Shown here: positions 24,050-32,742 of the stretch, in pieces
Position numbering within the stretch: the stretch's first letter is position 1
Layout: each line of letters starts with the position of its first letter
Source: Clostridia bacterium
GTDB lineage: Bacteria; Bacillota; Clostridia; Lachnospirales; Lachnospiraceae
Assembly: GCA_910575245.1 (NCBI GenBank)
Contig: CAJTEN010000037.1
Location: 1 to 39,058 of the forward strand
DNA: 39,058 bases
Direction of reading: 5' to 3'
Notes under the pieces: generated by a model
What the model was told of the DNA's origin: nothing
The model's database searches: none
The model's input: the letters and a program-made list of their open reading frames with translations, nothing else
Program-made: the position numbers and the translations under genes

Positions 24050-24854
24050 TAAAAGAGCGGCCTGCTTAAGCGGCAAAGGCGTTACCAAGATATTTGGTAT
24101 GGGCGATAAGAAAACAGTAGCCGTTGACCACGTGGATTTTGATTTCCGCGAAGGCGAGATTGTCTCGATCGTAGGTGAGTCCGGCAGCGGCAAGACCACT
24201 CTTTCCAAAATGCTTCTCGGCCTGATCAGCGTTACGGAAGGGGAAGTAATGTTTCAGGGCAAGCCTCGGGATATTGGAAACAGTAAGAAGAAAAAGGAAT
24301 ACTGGAAGGGCATCCAGGCTATTTTCCAGGATCCTTTCTCTTCCTATAATACTTTCAACAAGATTGATGCGGTGCTTCTTGACTGTATCAATATGAGAGG
24401 CGGAAAGAACCTCCCTTATGAGGAGAAATTCGAAATGATGCGGGAAGCCTGCAGCTTCGTAAACCTGGAATTTAAGGAGCTTACCAATAAATATCCTTTC
24501 GAGCTTTCCGGCGGCCAGATGCAGAGGCTTATGATTGCCAGAATCTTTCTGCTGAAACCTAAGATTCTTCTGGCTGACGAACCGACGTCCATGATCGATG
24601 CCTGTTCGCGTGCTACGATTCTGGATATGCTTTTGAAGCTGCGTGATGAGATTAACATGACGATCATATTTATCACGCACGATATCGGTCTTGCATACTA
24701 TGTTTCGGATTCCGTGTATATTATGGAACACGGCAAGTTTGTGGAGCATGGTACGGCGGAGGATGTGATTCTTCGTCCCAAGGCAGCTTATACGCAGAGA
24801 TTGATTAATGACGTTCCCAAGATCTATGAGGAATGGGATTTAAGTACGGTGTAA
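24042..24854 (+). CDS. oppF: Peptide ABC transporter ATPase, OppF/DppF type
   Basis: A 270-aa ATPase with Walker A GESGSGKT (45-52), signature LSGGQMQRLMIARIF, Walker B ILLADEPTSMID and switch histidine FITHDIGL. It is shorter than many OppF proteins because it lacks the cysteine-containing C-terminal extension of its partner. ATG 24042 has GGGAGG nine bases upstream, better than ATG 24036, only three bases away. It overlaps oppD and ends the five-gene importer, followed by a terminator. Confidence 0.94.
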   Translation: MSDKRAACLSGKGVTKIFGMGDKKTVAVDHVDFDFREGEIVSIVGESGSGKTTLSKMLLGLISVTEGEVMFQGKPRDIGNSKKKKEYWKGIQAIFQDPFSSYNTFNKIDAVLLDCINMRGGKNLPYEEKFEMMREACSFVNLEFKELTNKYPFELSGGQMQRLMIARIFLLKPKILLADEPTSMIDACSRATILDMLLKLRDEINMTIIFITHDIGLAYYVSDSVYIMEHGKFVEHGTAEDVILRPKAAYTQRLINDVPKIYEEWDLSTV

Positions 24855-24904
24855 TGCCGGGATAAGGAAATTAGAACAGAGGTACAAAATAAAGGTATAA
24901 AAAG

Positions 24905-24943
24905 AAGGCAGAGCGTGAGGAACCTGACATGCTCTGCCTTTGC
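24905..24943 (+). terminator. Rho-independent terminator of the peptide importer operon
   Basis: AAGGCAGAGC (24905-24914) and GCTCTGCCTT (24931-24940) are perfect 10-bp arms around a 16-nt loop, followed by TTGCTGTG. The arm ends in TTT but the tail is not strongly T-rich. Confidence 0.7.
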
Positions 24944-24976
24944 TGTGTATCAGATAAAGGTAGAGAAATTAAAAAA

Positions 24977-25033
24977 TATTTAGGCACCTTGACAAATTCA
25001 GAAAAATCCGGTAAATTATAAGGTGCCTAAATA
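24977..25033 (+). promoter_or_regulatory. MarR-gene promoter bracketed by a perfect 14-bp inverted repeat
   Basis: TTGACA (24989-24994), a 17-bp spacer and TAAATT (25012-25017) form a good promoter. TATTTAGGCACCTT (24977-24990) overlaps the -35 box, and its exact reverse complement AAGGTGCCTAAATA (25020-25033) covers the expected start site near 25024. The arms are centred 43 bp apart, about four helical turns. A repressor bound to both arms, probably the MarR protein itself, would block the promoter. The half-site does not look like the TTAAC..GTTAA site of zinc regulators AdcR/ZitR. Confidence 0.7.
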
Positions 25034-25055
25034 AATAGAAAGTGAGGAGTCGAAT

Positions 25056-25766
25056 ATGACAGATAGGAATCATAATTATTGTACACAATGTCCGAATCAG
25101 TGTCCTGTGACGGATTTAAAATGCGGAAGAGGAAGAAACTACTTTGCACAGCAGGGTATGGTGACAGAGGAAAATCATGAACAGAGCCATGAGCACAGTA
25201 GTGAACATGAATACGGGCATAACCATGAGTACGGGCATAAATATGAACACGACCACGGCCACATTCATGAGCATGGACATAATCACGGCCACAACCATGA
25301 GCATGGGCACAATCACGAGCACGGCCACGATCACAAACATGGTCATGGACACGGGCATGGGAGGGATTTCTTCTGTGACCAGGACGATCTATACAGCCTG
25401 CTTCGTACATGCGGCCATTACCTGTATCATCGTTTCGGGAAGAATATGGGGCAGGGAAGGATCCTGGCAATCCTGTCTGACCGGGAAAGCATGACGCAGA
25501 AGGAATTACAGGAAATGCTTCGGATCCAGCCGGGATCCGCGACTGAAATCCTGACCAAACTGGAAGAGAAAGGGATGATCCGCAGAAAGAGGGATCAGGA
25601 AGATAAACGCCGGTGTATCATTGAACTGACCGAGGATGGACGAGAGGCGTTTAACAGCCGAAAGCAGGAGGAGGAAGAGCGTTCGCAGTTATTTGTCTCT
25701 CTGGACGAGGCGGAGCAGGAAGAACTGAAGAAGCTGATCAGGAAGCTGTTGGAGAGTTGGAAGTAA
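25056..25766 (+). CDS. MarR family regulator with N-terminal Cys motif and long His-rich region
   Basis: A 236-aa protein with three parts. Residues 1-30 hold four cysteines (C9, C12, C16, C23) in YCTQCPNQCPVTDLKCGRGR, a possible metal or Fe-S site. Residues 41-101 hold 26 histidines in 61 positions, alternating with G, E, N and D. Residues about 106-236 are a normal MarR winged helix: ILAILSDRESMTQKELQEML, then the wing MIRRKRDQEDKRRCIIELTE. GAGGAG precedes the ATG. The gene has its own promoter framed by an inverted repeat and stands alone between two transporter operons. Zinc, nickel or copper sensing or storage is likely from composition; the ligand and regulon are unknown. Confidence 0.9.
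   Translation: MTDRNHNYCTQCPNQCPVTDLKCGRGRNYFAQQGMVTEENHEQSHEHSSEHEYGHNHEYGHKYEHDHGHIHEHGHNHGHNHEHGHNHEHGHDHKHGHGHGHGRDFFCDQDDLYSLLRTCGHYLYHRFGKNMGQGRILAILSDRESMTQKELQEMLRIQPGSATEILTKLEEKGMIRRKRDQEDKRRCIIELTEDGREAFNSRKQEEEERSQLFVSLDEAEQEELKKLIRKLLESWK
25176..25358 (+). repeat. Degenerate tandem repeat encoding the His-rich segment
   Basis: Short units such as CATGAGCATGGGCACAA and CACGGCCACAATCATGAG recur many times with small changes. They encode alternating His-Glu/Asn/Gly. The repeats suggest that the segment can lengthen or shorten by slippage. The clean reading frame shows selection for the peptide. Confidence 0.7.
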
Positions 25767-25852
25767 AGAAAACTTTACCGTGAATTTGCATAGAAAAAGA
25801 AACCGGAATTTGACTATATTTCATAAAAGAGTTGGTTAAGCAAAAAAACAAA

Positions 25853-25881
25853 TAGACAGCCATAATAAATCATGCTATTAT
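25853..25881 (+). promoter_or_regulatory. Promoter of the sugar importer operon
   Basis: TAGACA (25853-25858), a 17-bp spacer and TATTAT (25876-25881), preceded by TGC (extended -10). The leader up to the ribosome site is very AT-rich with AATATAATAATA-like repeats. An overlapping TATAAT at 25879-25884 is an alternative -10. Confidence 0.6.
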
Positions 25882-25931
25882 AATGTCATAACAATATAAT
25901 AATATAATAATACAACAAAGGAGGATTTATT

Positions 25932-27302
25932 ATGAAGCGGAAAAGAATTGCAGCTCTGTTGCTCTCTATAACAGTTGCGGTTACGGCGCTGGCAGGATGC
26001 GGAAACAGCGGCGGCGCAGGAAATGACAGTGCGCAGAATGCGCAGACGGAAGATACAGGAAGCGCTGCACCGGAAACAGATGCAGGGGATGCCGGTGCAG
26101 AGACGGATGACACAGGAGCCGGTGAAACAGCTGCAGCAGGCGGAACCGTTGAATTCTGGAATGATAAGATGGCGAATATGGAACAGTCATCTTTGGATAC
26201 CGTATTCGGGACGATACAGTCAGTGTCCGGCTATACATTGGATATGATTCCCTATCCCGATACTGCTTCTTATCAGACGGCTATGCAGCAGACCATTCGG
26301 GATCAGAAGGCGCCGGGGCTTTTCACCTGGTGGAGCGGCTCACAGCTGCAGACACTGGTAGAGAACGGGCTGGTAGAGGATCTGACATCTGTATGGGAAA
26401 GTTCAATTTATGATGCAGGGGTGTCACAGGGAATCGCGGATGCGTTCACCTTCGACGGCAAGATATATGCGGCACCCTGGAGTGTTCTGTACAATGTAGT
26501 GCTTTACAACAAGACGGTGTTTGACCAGTATGGATTGAAAGAGCCGGAAACATTTGACGAATTCCTGCAGCTATGTGAGACGCTGAAGTCCAACGGTGTG
26601 ACGCCGATCGCCTTAAAGAGCGATTCCTGGGCGGGCTTCATCTGGTTCCAGGCCCTGCTGGCAGCGAAGGACGTAGAACTGTATAAGGGAATCTGTGACG
26701 GAAGCATTAAGTATACGGATCCGCGGGTTGTGGAAGTGATGGAAGTCTGGAAAGACATGCTTGATAAGGATTATTTCTCTGTTCCTATAGACTGGTCTGA
26801 CGTAAGACCCAGCTTCGCCAAAGGGGAAGTGGCTATGATGCTGGAGCCCCATGTGGAGTTTACCGGTATGAAGAAAGACTTCGATATGGTGGAAGGTGAG
26901 ACCATTGACGCATTTGTAGTTCCGGCCATGGATGGCGGAAAGAAAACGATCTTCTTTGAGGCGGCGCCGTTATGTGTTTCTACTGCCAGCGCACAGAAAG
27001 AGGATGCGTTAAAAGTTCTTTCATCATGGTATACGGAAGATGTACAGAACATGTTCCATGAAGAGTTCGGTTACACGAATACCAGCAAGATTACGGTGGA
27101 TACGCCGGTTGTACAGGAGATTCTGGATGCGACCGCCGATGCTGATCATTACCAGCTTGTATTGAGATTCTATGAAAGCACACCGGATAAGCTGAGAGAT
27201 TTTGTGCTGGATGAACTGATGAGATTCCAGTTAAAGAATGCAAGCGTTGAAGACATGTTGAATACGATCCAGGCAGAGGCAGATACTGTATTCGGAAACT
27301 AA
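25932..27302 (+). CDS. Sugar ABC transporter substrate-binding lipoprotein
   Basis: A 456-aa extracellular lipoprotein of the SBP_bac_1 group. The signal ends ALAGC with the lipidated cysteine near residue 23. A linker rich in G, A, D and T follows, then the binding fold with GKIYAAPWSVLYNVVLYNK and PETFDEFLQLCETLKSNG, which are typical of oligosaccharide-binding proteins (MalE/MsmE-like). AAAGGAGG precedes the ATG. Two CUT1-type permeases, GH38, ROK and phosphomannose isomerase genes follow, suggesting a mannose-containing oligosaccharide as ligand. This is inference from context. Confidence 0.92.
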   Translation: MKRKRIAALLLSITVAVTALAGCGNSGGAGNDSAQNAQTEDTGSAAPETDAGDAGAETDDTGAGETAAAGGTVEFWNDKMANMEQSSLDTVFGTIQSVSGYTLDMIPYPDTASYQTAMQQTIRDQKAPGLFTWWSGSQLQTLVENGLVEDLTSVWESSIYDAGVSQGIADAFTFDGKIYAAPWSVLYNVVLYNKTVFDQYGLKEPETFDEFLQLCETLKSNGVTPIALKSDSWAGFIWFQALLAAKDVELYKGICDGSIKYTDPRVVEVMEVWKDMLDKDYFSVPIDWSDVRPSFAKGEVAMMLEPHVEFTGMKKDFDMVEGETIDAFVVPAMDGGKKTIFFEAAPLCVSTASAQKEDALKVLSSWYTEDVQNMFHEEFGYTNTSKITVDTPVVQEILDATADADHYQLVLRFYESTPDKLRDFVLDELMRFQLKNASVEDMLNTIQAEADTVFGN

Positions 27303-27316
27303 TCAACAAGACGGAT

Positions 27317-27359
27317 CGGGCCGGCACGGCGGGATATTTGACTGCGCCGGCTCCGTTTT
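27317..27359 (+). promoter_or_regulatory. Intercistronic stem-loop with T run after the sugar-binding protein gene
   Basis: CGGGCCGGC (27317-27325) pairs with GCCGGCTCCG (27346-27355) with one bulge, followed by TTTTG. It may partly terminate transcription, giving more binding protein than permease. A similarly placed stem-loop lies after oppA. Confidence 0.6.
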
Positions 27360-27393
27360 GTCGAAGCAGACGGGGTAGGAGGTAGATCCGGGG

Positions 27394-28260
27394 ATGAGCA
27401 AATCCTTTTCTTTCAAAAAATATAAAGATTATTTGTATATAGCGCCCGCAGTGATATTTATCACGGTTTTTTTCATCAGTTCCATCGTCTATGCGCTGCG
27501 GCTCAGTTTCTTTGAATGGGACGGCTTCTCAGAGATGAAATTTGTGGGGTTGGAGAATTATCTGAGACTGTTTCGGGATAAGAACTTTTTAACATCGGTT
27601 ATGAATACGATCATCTGGGTTGCGAGTTCTCTGGTACTGTCCCTGGCTATGCCGCTGCTTTTTGCCATTCTGATTACGAAAAGCTCCTGGTCGGGCGGTT
27701 TTAAGAACATTTTCTATTTTCCTTCGGCATTGTCCGGTACGGTGGGCGGTCTGCTGATGACCTCCATTCTGTCGATCTACGGACTTCCGAAGATTGTGGG
27801 AATGATGGGCTTCCCGGAACTGGTCAGGGATTGGCTGGCCATTCCTTATGTGAATACCTTCGTGATGATTGTATCCGGAGTCTGGCAGGGACTTGGGCTG
27901 AATATGCTCTTGTTTATTTCGGGACTCAACAGCATCGATTCTTCTCCTATAGAAGCGGCGCAGATCGAAGGAGCGAAGACTTTCCAGATGTACACAAGAG
28001 TCGTTTTTCCGTTGATGAAAAATACAATTGTGGTGGTTTTGCTGATGTCTCTGGTCAACAGCTTTAAGACCTTTGATAATATCTGGATCATGACCAAGGG
28101 AGGTCCCTACAGGACATCGGAGACTCTGGCGCTTACCATGTATGAAGAATCCTTCATACGGAATGATTTCGGACGGGGCGCCGCCGTCGCCATTGTGCTT
28201 ACCGTAGTTGTTGTCTTTGTTTCATATTTTAACATCAGGAATTCCTTTAAAGAAGATTGA
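27394..28260 (+). CDS. Sugar ABC transporter permease, MalF/UgpA type (CUT1)
   Basis: A 288-aa membrane protein with six predicted helices. It starts YLYIAPAVIFITVFFISSIV, contains the familiar FFEWDGFSEMKFVGLENYLRL, and has the ATPase-coupling loop IEAAQIEGAKTFQMYTRVVF. AGGAGG lies upstream of the ATG. It is followed by the partner permease; no ATPase gene is present in the operon, as is common for Gram-positive importers that share an MsmK-type ATPase. Confidence 0.93.
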   Translation: MSKSFSFKKYKDYLYIAPAVIFITVFFISSIVYALRLSFFEWDGFSEMKFVGLENYLRLFRDKNFLTSVMNTIIWVASSLVLSLAMPLLFAILITKSSWSGGFKNIFYFPSALSGTVGGLLMTSILSIYGLPKIVGMMGFPELVRDWLAIPYVNTFVMIVSGVWQGLGLNMLLFISGLNSIDSSPIEAAQIEGAKTFQMYTRVVFPLMKNTIVVVLLMSLVNSFKTFDNIWIMTKGGPYRTSETLALTMYEESFIRNDFGRGAAVAIVLTVVVVFVSYFNIRNSFKED

Positions 28261-28304
28261 TGCACAAAGTAGAGAGTCTGCAGGACGGACGGATGGAGGT
28301 TGGT

Positions 28305-29126
28305 ATGAATAAAACGAGTAAAAGAAACAGAAGAATTATCAACTGCGTATTAAGCGTGCTGGCGGCCATATGGTTTCTGCCCGTGGTTTTTGCGGTATTG
28401 AATATGTTTAAGGGACAGGTAGAATACAATATGGGAAGCTTCTGGGCGCTTCCCGAGGGAAACGAGTTTATGGCAAATGTCAGCTATATCAGAGATAACG
28501 CCAGAATCTTTCAGGGGATGCTGAGCAGTCTGCTTTATTCTTCCTGCGGTGCGGTGTTTGCCGTTATTCTGGGGACTACGGCAGCTTATGCGATTGCGCA
28601 CCTTAAGATCAGACACAGAATGTTCTGGTTTATGGTGATATACAGCGGCACCATATTTCCCTTTCAGATTTATCTGATTCCGATTTTTTCCGGTTACGCC
28701 AAGCTGGGACTGTATGATACCAGGCTGGGGATGATCCTGTTTTATACGGCAATCTGTATTCCCTTTGTCATGTTCGTGCTGCGTAACTTTTTTACCGGGA
28801 TATCCAGGGAAATCTGTGAATCCGCGAAACTGGACGGGGCAGGGGACTTCCAGATTCTGACAAGAATCTTCGTTCCGATGGCGAGAGCACCGATCTCCGT
28901 GGTGCTGCTGTCCCAGTTTACCTTCTGTTGGAATGACTTGATGTTCGGTCTGACCTTCACGAAGTCAAAGGAGATCAAACCTGTTATGGCATCCCTGTCC
29001 CTGATGAATACCGGCCACGCGCCGGCTATGCTGACAGCCTGCCTGGCGGCATCCTTGCCTACCATTCTCTTCTTTATCTTTTTGAATAAGAATTTCGAAG
29101 CAGGATTTGCATATACAGGGAAGTAG
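28305..29126 (+). CDS. Sugar ABC transporter permease, MalG/UgpE type (CUT1)
   Basis: A 273-aa membrane protein with six predicted helices. The coupling loop reads CESAKLDGAGDFQILTRIFV, and the family block PFQIYLIPIF precedes it. The preceding segment contains FKGQVEYNMGSFWALPEG, typical of the second CUT1 permease. I chose ATG 28305, which has GGAGGT four to five bases upstream, over a TTG at 28257 overlapping the previous gene. It ends 63 bp before the GH38 gene without a terminator. Confidence 0.93.
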   Translation: MNKTSKRNRRIINCVLSVLAAIWFLPVVFAVLNMFKGQVEYNMGSFWALPEGNEFMANVSYIRDNARIFQGMLSSLLYSSCGAVFAVILGTTAAYAIAHLKIRHRMFWFMVIYSGTIFPFQIYLIPIFSGYAKLGLYDTRLGMILFYTAICIPFVMFVLRNFFTGISREICESAKLDGAGDFQILTRIFVPMARAPISVVLLSQFTFCWNDLMFGLTFTKSKEIKPVMASLSLMNTGHAPAMLTACLAASLPTILFFIFLNKNFEAGFAYTGK

Positions 29127-29189
29127 AAGCAGTCAATAGAACCAGGATATGGCCTGGGCATATATTTAAGAAAGGTATGGAAACTGATT

Positions 29190-31655
29190 ATGGATTTCAA
29201 GAAACAATGGAAAGTTTATTTGATTCATCATTCCCACACGGATATCGGCTATACGGAAAGGCAGGATAAGATCATTAACTATCACTGTGATTTTATCAAA
29301 CAGGCCATTGATATTTTAAATGATATCCATGAGAACCACAGAGAAGAGTATCAGGGGTTTGTATGGCAGTGCGAGAATTACTGGCAGGTGAAGAACTTCT
29401 ATGCGCATGCGCCGGAAGCATATCTGCGTGACTTCGAAAAGTATGTGCACAGCGGTGAGATCGGGCTCTCCGGCAACTATCTGAATATGACGGAACTGAT
29501 ATCCAAAGAAGTACTGGATACCCGGATCGCTCAGGCACAGGAATACGGGCGCAGTATAGGACATCCGGTAATCTCCGGCATGACTGCGGATATTAACGGG
29601 TTCGCCTGGGGGTATGTGGATTCCCTGGCCGGACATGGGATCAGGCATCTCTATTCCTGCCTGCACCCTCATCACGGCATGTTCCCGCTTTACAGGAAGG
29701 TAATGCCCTTCTACTGGGAAAGCCCGCAGGGGAATAAGGTACTTGTGTGGAACGGGGAGCATTACCATTTCGGAAACGAAATGTTCCTGTCACCGCACGC
29801 AGGTTCTTCCTATATGACTTATGACGAGTTTCACAAGCCGCTGGGGAGCAACAGCGTCCTGATCCATTCAGCGGAGGAAACACAGGAAAAGGAAATGGAG
29901 ATTGCCAGAACCCGTATAGAGCGTTATCTGGCTAATCTGGAAGAAGAAGGGTATCCTTACGGACTGGTGCCTTTTATGGTATCAGGAGCGATTACGGACA
30001 ATGCGCCGCCGAACATCAATATTGCAAAAAGAGTAAATGAACTGAACAGGATTTATCAGGGACGGATCGAGTTCCGGATGGTCACATTGGAACAGTTCTT
30101 CCATGAGGTGGAGACCCATTGTGAGAATATAGCCACCTATAAAGGAGACTGGAACGACTGGTGGGCGGACGGTGTGGGTTCCACGCCGGCAGCAGTCAAG
30201 ATCTTCTGTGATGCCAGAAGAAAGTATCATATCTGCAGGAAACTGGATGGACAGGGTGAGCTGGGAGAGGCAGGCCTGATGGATCAGGCGGCGGAGAATC
30301 TTATGCTCTACGCGGAGCATACCTGGGGATATTCCTCCTCCGTGTCGGAACCCTGGGAGACGCTTGTGGGTGACCTGGAAATGAAAAAGACCGCATACGC
30401 CATTAATGCCAATACGGAGGTGTCAAGGAATCTGGATGAAATCCTTGCGAAGAAGGGGGAAGTTACCATTGCCCAAGACAGACCTCATACGTATAAGATT
30501 ATCAATCCGCATGGAATGGATTTGAAGACAAAGGTATATCTGTATCTGGAATTTTGGGAGTATATAGAGGGGATCAGCTATAGTGAGAACATGCCTGTCG
30601 AGGTAGTTGACCTGGCATCGGGCGAAGTATTGCAGTCCCAGGTAAAGAGGATTGCACGGGCAACACAGGTAGAAGTGTTTGTGGACTTAAAGGCAGGGGA
30701 GGAGAAGGAGGTTATGATCCGCCTTGCCAAAGACGTGAAGTCTGCAGTGGTGAAGAACCATGCTTATATCGGTGCAGAGGGCGTGGAGGATGTGATCCAG
30801 CCGGAAGGTTACAGGACGGATACGGATTGTGTGGAGACAGATTACTATCAGGTGATTCTGGACCAGCAGCGTGGCATTGCGGCAATCATCGATAAGAGGG
30901 ACGGACAGAACCTGATCAGAGAAGATGCGGTATATCCCGCTTTTACAGGTATTTATGAGGTGACGGATATGCAGGGGCAGGCATGTGAGAGCAGAAGGAG
31001 AATGGGAAGGAACCGTAAAGATGTCTCTACCGCCAGATATGCCTCCACGTTGAAGGACATACGTATAGTGGAGAACGGTCCGGTTTATACTGCGGTACAG
31101 CTGGATTACAGGCTGCATGGAACGGGATTCTACAGTGTATTCCTGAAAGTATATAAGGCGGCTGCCCGTCTGGAGGCAATGGTCCGGATTCATAAGGACA
31201 GCGTGTGGGAGCCGGAAAATCTATATATTTCCCTGCCTTTTACCGCAGGGGAGGAAGAAGTGAAATATATCGATAAAACGGGCTGCATCATTCGTCCCGG
31301 CATCGATCAGCTCCCTGGTACGAATATGGAATTTTATCTGCTGCAGAACGGTATTGTGATGGAAGGCAGGGAGAAAACCCTGACACTTGCAATAAAGGAT
31401 GCCCCGCTTGTCACATTCGGAAATCTGGAAGCTCATCCGATCCGGCTCTGTGACGGCAGGGACGAAGAGAAAAACCGCGGCGAGGCGTATTCCTGGGTGA
31501 TGAATAATTTCTGGGAGACTAATTTTAAGGTTGACTTGGGCGGATTCTATGAGTTTGCCTATACATTGTCTACTCATGATAAATGCCCGGTGGAAACTGC
31601 CATGGCGATCTGTGCGGCGGACAATGAGGGCGTGTTGGGATTTTATGCTGGATAG
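29190..31655 (+). CDS. Glycoside hydrolase family 38-like alpha-mannosidase
   Basis: An 821-aa cytoplasmic enzyme. The N-terminus has the GH38 zinc motif in IHHSHTDIGYT (H16 and D18). The predicted catalytic nucleophile is D134 in MTADINGFAWG, which also binds zinc in this family. A helical region follows (to about 400), then beta-sandwich C-terminal parts. There is no signal peptide, so it would act on imported oligosaccharides. GH38 enzymes remove alpha-linked mannose; the HTDIGYT branch is distant from the well-studied members, so the exact linkage is unknown. The ribosome site is weak (AAGAAAGG, about 14 bases upstream). It lies between the importer and a ROK kinase. Confidence 0.85.
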   Translation: MDFKKQWKVYLIHHSHTDIGYTERQDKIINYHCDFIKQAIDILNDIHENHREEYQGFVWQCENYWQVKNFYAHAPEAYLRDFEKYVHSGEIGLSGNYLNMTELISKEVLDTRIAQAQEYGRSIGHPVISGMTADINGFAWGYVDSLAGHGIRHLYSCLHPHHGMFPLYRKVMPFYWESPQGNKVLVWNGEHYHFGNEMFLSPHAGSSYMTYDEFHKPLGSNSVLIHSAEETQEKEMEIARTRIERYLANLEEEGYPYGLVPFMVSGAITDNAPPNINIAKRVNELNRIYQGRIEFRMVTLEQFFHEVETHCENIATYKGDWNDWWADGVGSTPAAVKIFCDARRKYHICRKLDGQGELGEAGLMDQAAENLMLYAEHTWGYSSSVSEPWETLVGDLEMKKTAYAINANTEVSRNLDEILAKKGEVTIAQDRPHTYKIINPHGMDLKTKVYLYLEFWEYIEGISYSENMPVEVVDLASGEVLQSQVKRIARATQVEVFVDLKAGEEKEVMIRLAKDVKSAVVKNHAYIGAEGVEDVIQPEGYRTDTDCVETDYYQVILDQQRGIAAIIDKRDGQNLIREDAVYPAFTGIYEVTDMQGQACESRRRMGRNRKDVSTARYASTLKDIRIVENGPVYTAVQLDYRLHGTGFYSVFLKVYKAAARLEAMVRIHKDSVWEPENLYISLPFTAGEEEVKYIDKTGCIIRPGIDQLPGTNMEFYLLQNGIVMEGREKTLTLAIKDAPLVTFGNLEAHPIRLCDGRDEEKNRGEAYSWVMNNFWETNFKVDLGGFYEFAYTLSTHDKCPVETAMAICAADNEGVLGFYAG

Positions 31656-31699
31656 ACAGGCGGTCTGCGGTGAAGGAGTCCGTGACGAATGGAGGTTGC

Positions 31700-32641
31700 A
31701 TGAAGGTTTATCTGATGCTGGATGTAGGCGGAACGAATATTAAGGCGGGCGTATTGTGGGAGGACGGCAGTCTGTGGAAAGAAGGCATTCTGAGCTTTGA
31801 CGCGAAGTCCAGAGGAAGCAAGGAGGAAGTCTTTCTGAATTTTGCCGGTGTGCTTGATGCGCTGGCAGAGAGACTGCCCAGGGAAGAGATACAGATCGAA
31901 GGGATTGGAATGGCTTTTCCCGGTCCCTTCGATTATGGACAGGGAATCAGTCTGATGCAGGGGCTGGATAAATATGATGCGATTTATGGGATTCCTGTTG
32001 AAAAAGAGGTGAGGGGCTGTTTTCCGGCCATGAAGAACGGCGCCTTGTTGAGGAAGAGCCGCCGGTTTGTCTTTCTTCACGATGTGGAGGCTTTTGCCAT
32101 GGGAGAGAGCCATTACGGCAGAGGAAAGAACTGCGATAAGGTGATGTATCTCTGCATCGGCACGGGAGCCGGATCTGCTTTTACTTTAGACAGGAAGATC
32201 CTGAAGGGCGGGGACGGGACGGTGCCGCCTATGGGATGGATTTATGATACGCCCTTCCGGGACAGTATCATTGACGATTATCTTTCGGTGAGAGGGCTTG
32301 CATCCCTTTCCGGGCGGGCGTTCGGAGAAGCGAAAAGCGGGAAAGAGCTTTTCCGGCTGTGCAGGGAAGGTAATCAGACCGCCTTGGCGGTGTACAGGGA
32401 ATTTGGCAGATGGCTGAGGGAGGCAATGATCCCTTTCCTTAATACGTTTAGCCCGGACGGCTTCGTACTGGGAGGCCAGCTTTCAAAAAGCTTTTCCTTC
32501 TATGGAGAAGAATTCTCGGCGGAATGCAGGGAGAGAGGGACAATGGTCTTCCTGTCGGAGGATACCTCCGAGAGTGCGCTGAAAGGGTTGTATGTGGCAA
32601 CAGTTCAGCCCAGGACTTTGCATTTACTGCAAAGTCCGTGA
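31700..32641 (+). CDS. ROK family sugar kinase
   Basis: A 313-aa kinase of the ROK family that phosphorylates a hexose with ATP. The phosphate-binding motif LDVGGTNIKAGVL is at the start, GIGMAFPGPFDYGQG binds sugar, and CIGTGAGSAF is the second phosphate motif. The zinc motif (CxCGxxGCxE) usual in glucokinases of this family is missing, so it belongs to a zinc-free branch. Given the neighbours, mannose is a likely substrate, feeding the isomerase gene further on. ATG 31700 has GGAGG four bases upstream. Confidence 0.88.
   Translation: MKVYLMLDVGGTNIKAGVLWEDGSLWKEGILSFDAKSRGSKEEVFLNFAGVLDALAERLPREEIQIEGIGMAFPGPFDYGQGISLMQGLDKYDAIYGIPVEKEVRGCFPAMKNGALLRKSRRFVFLHDVEAFAMGESHYGRGKNCDKVMYLCIGTGAGSAFTLDRKILKGGDGTVPPMGWIYDTPFRDSIIDDYLSVRGLASLSGRAFGEAKSGKELFRLCREGNQTALAVYREFGRWLREAMIPFLNTFSPDGFVLGGQLSKSFSFYGEEFSAECRERGTMVFLSEDTSESALKGLYVATVQPRTLHLLQSP
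32613..32637. repeat. Perfect inverted repeat over the end of the ROK gene
   Basis: GGACTTTGCA (32613-32622), loop TTTAC, then TGCAAAGTCC (32628-32637). It ends one base before the stop codon. No T run follows. It could be an mRNA 3' stabiliser or an operator for the promoter 25 bp downstream. Confidence 0.55.
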
Positions 32642-32661
32642 GAATGTGAGCTCCTCTTTCG

Positions 32662-32690
32662 TTGTATTTTTGTCTGGTAAATGGTAAGAT
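32662..32690 (+). promoter_or_regulatory. Candidate promoter of the GntR regulator gene
   Basis: TTGTAT (32662-32667), a 17-bp spacer and TAAGAT (32685-32690); an overlapping GATAAT (32688-32693) is an alternative -10. It would give the regulator expression independent of the importer operon. Confidence 0.5.
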
Positions 32691-32742
32691 AATACAGAAT
32701 GATGTGTATAGGTTAATGGAAAATCTATCTGCCCGTAATAAA

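Noticed and set aside
25176..25358. CRISPR-like repeat array
   Set aside because: The repeats are short, degenerate and in frame with a His-rich peptide, with no unique spacers of constant length.
25027..25470. Long minus-strand open frame opposite the MarR gene
   Set aside because: It is the complement of the His-rich repeat, which has few stop codons in any frame. It has no ribosome site, and the + strand protein has clear MarR motifs.
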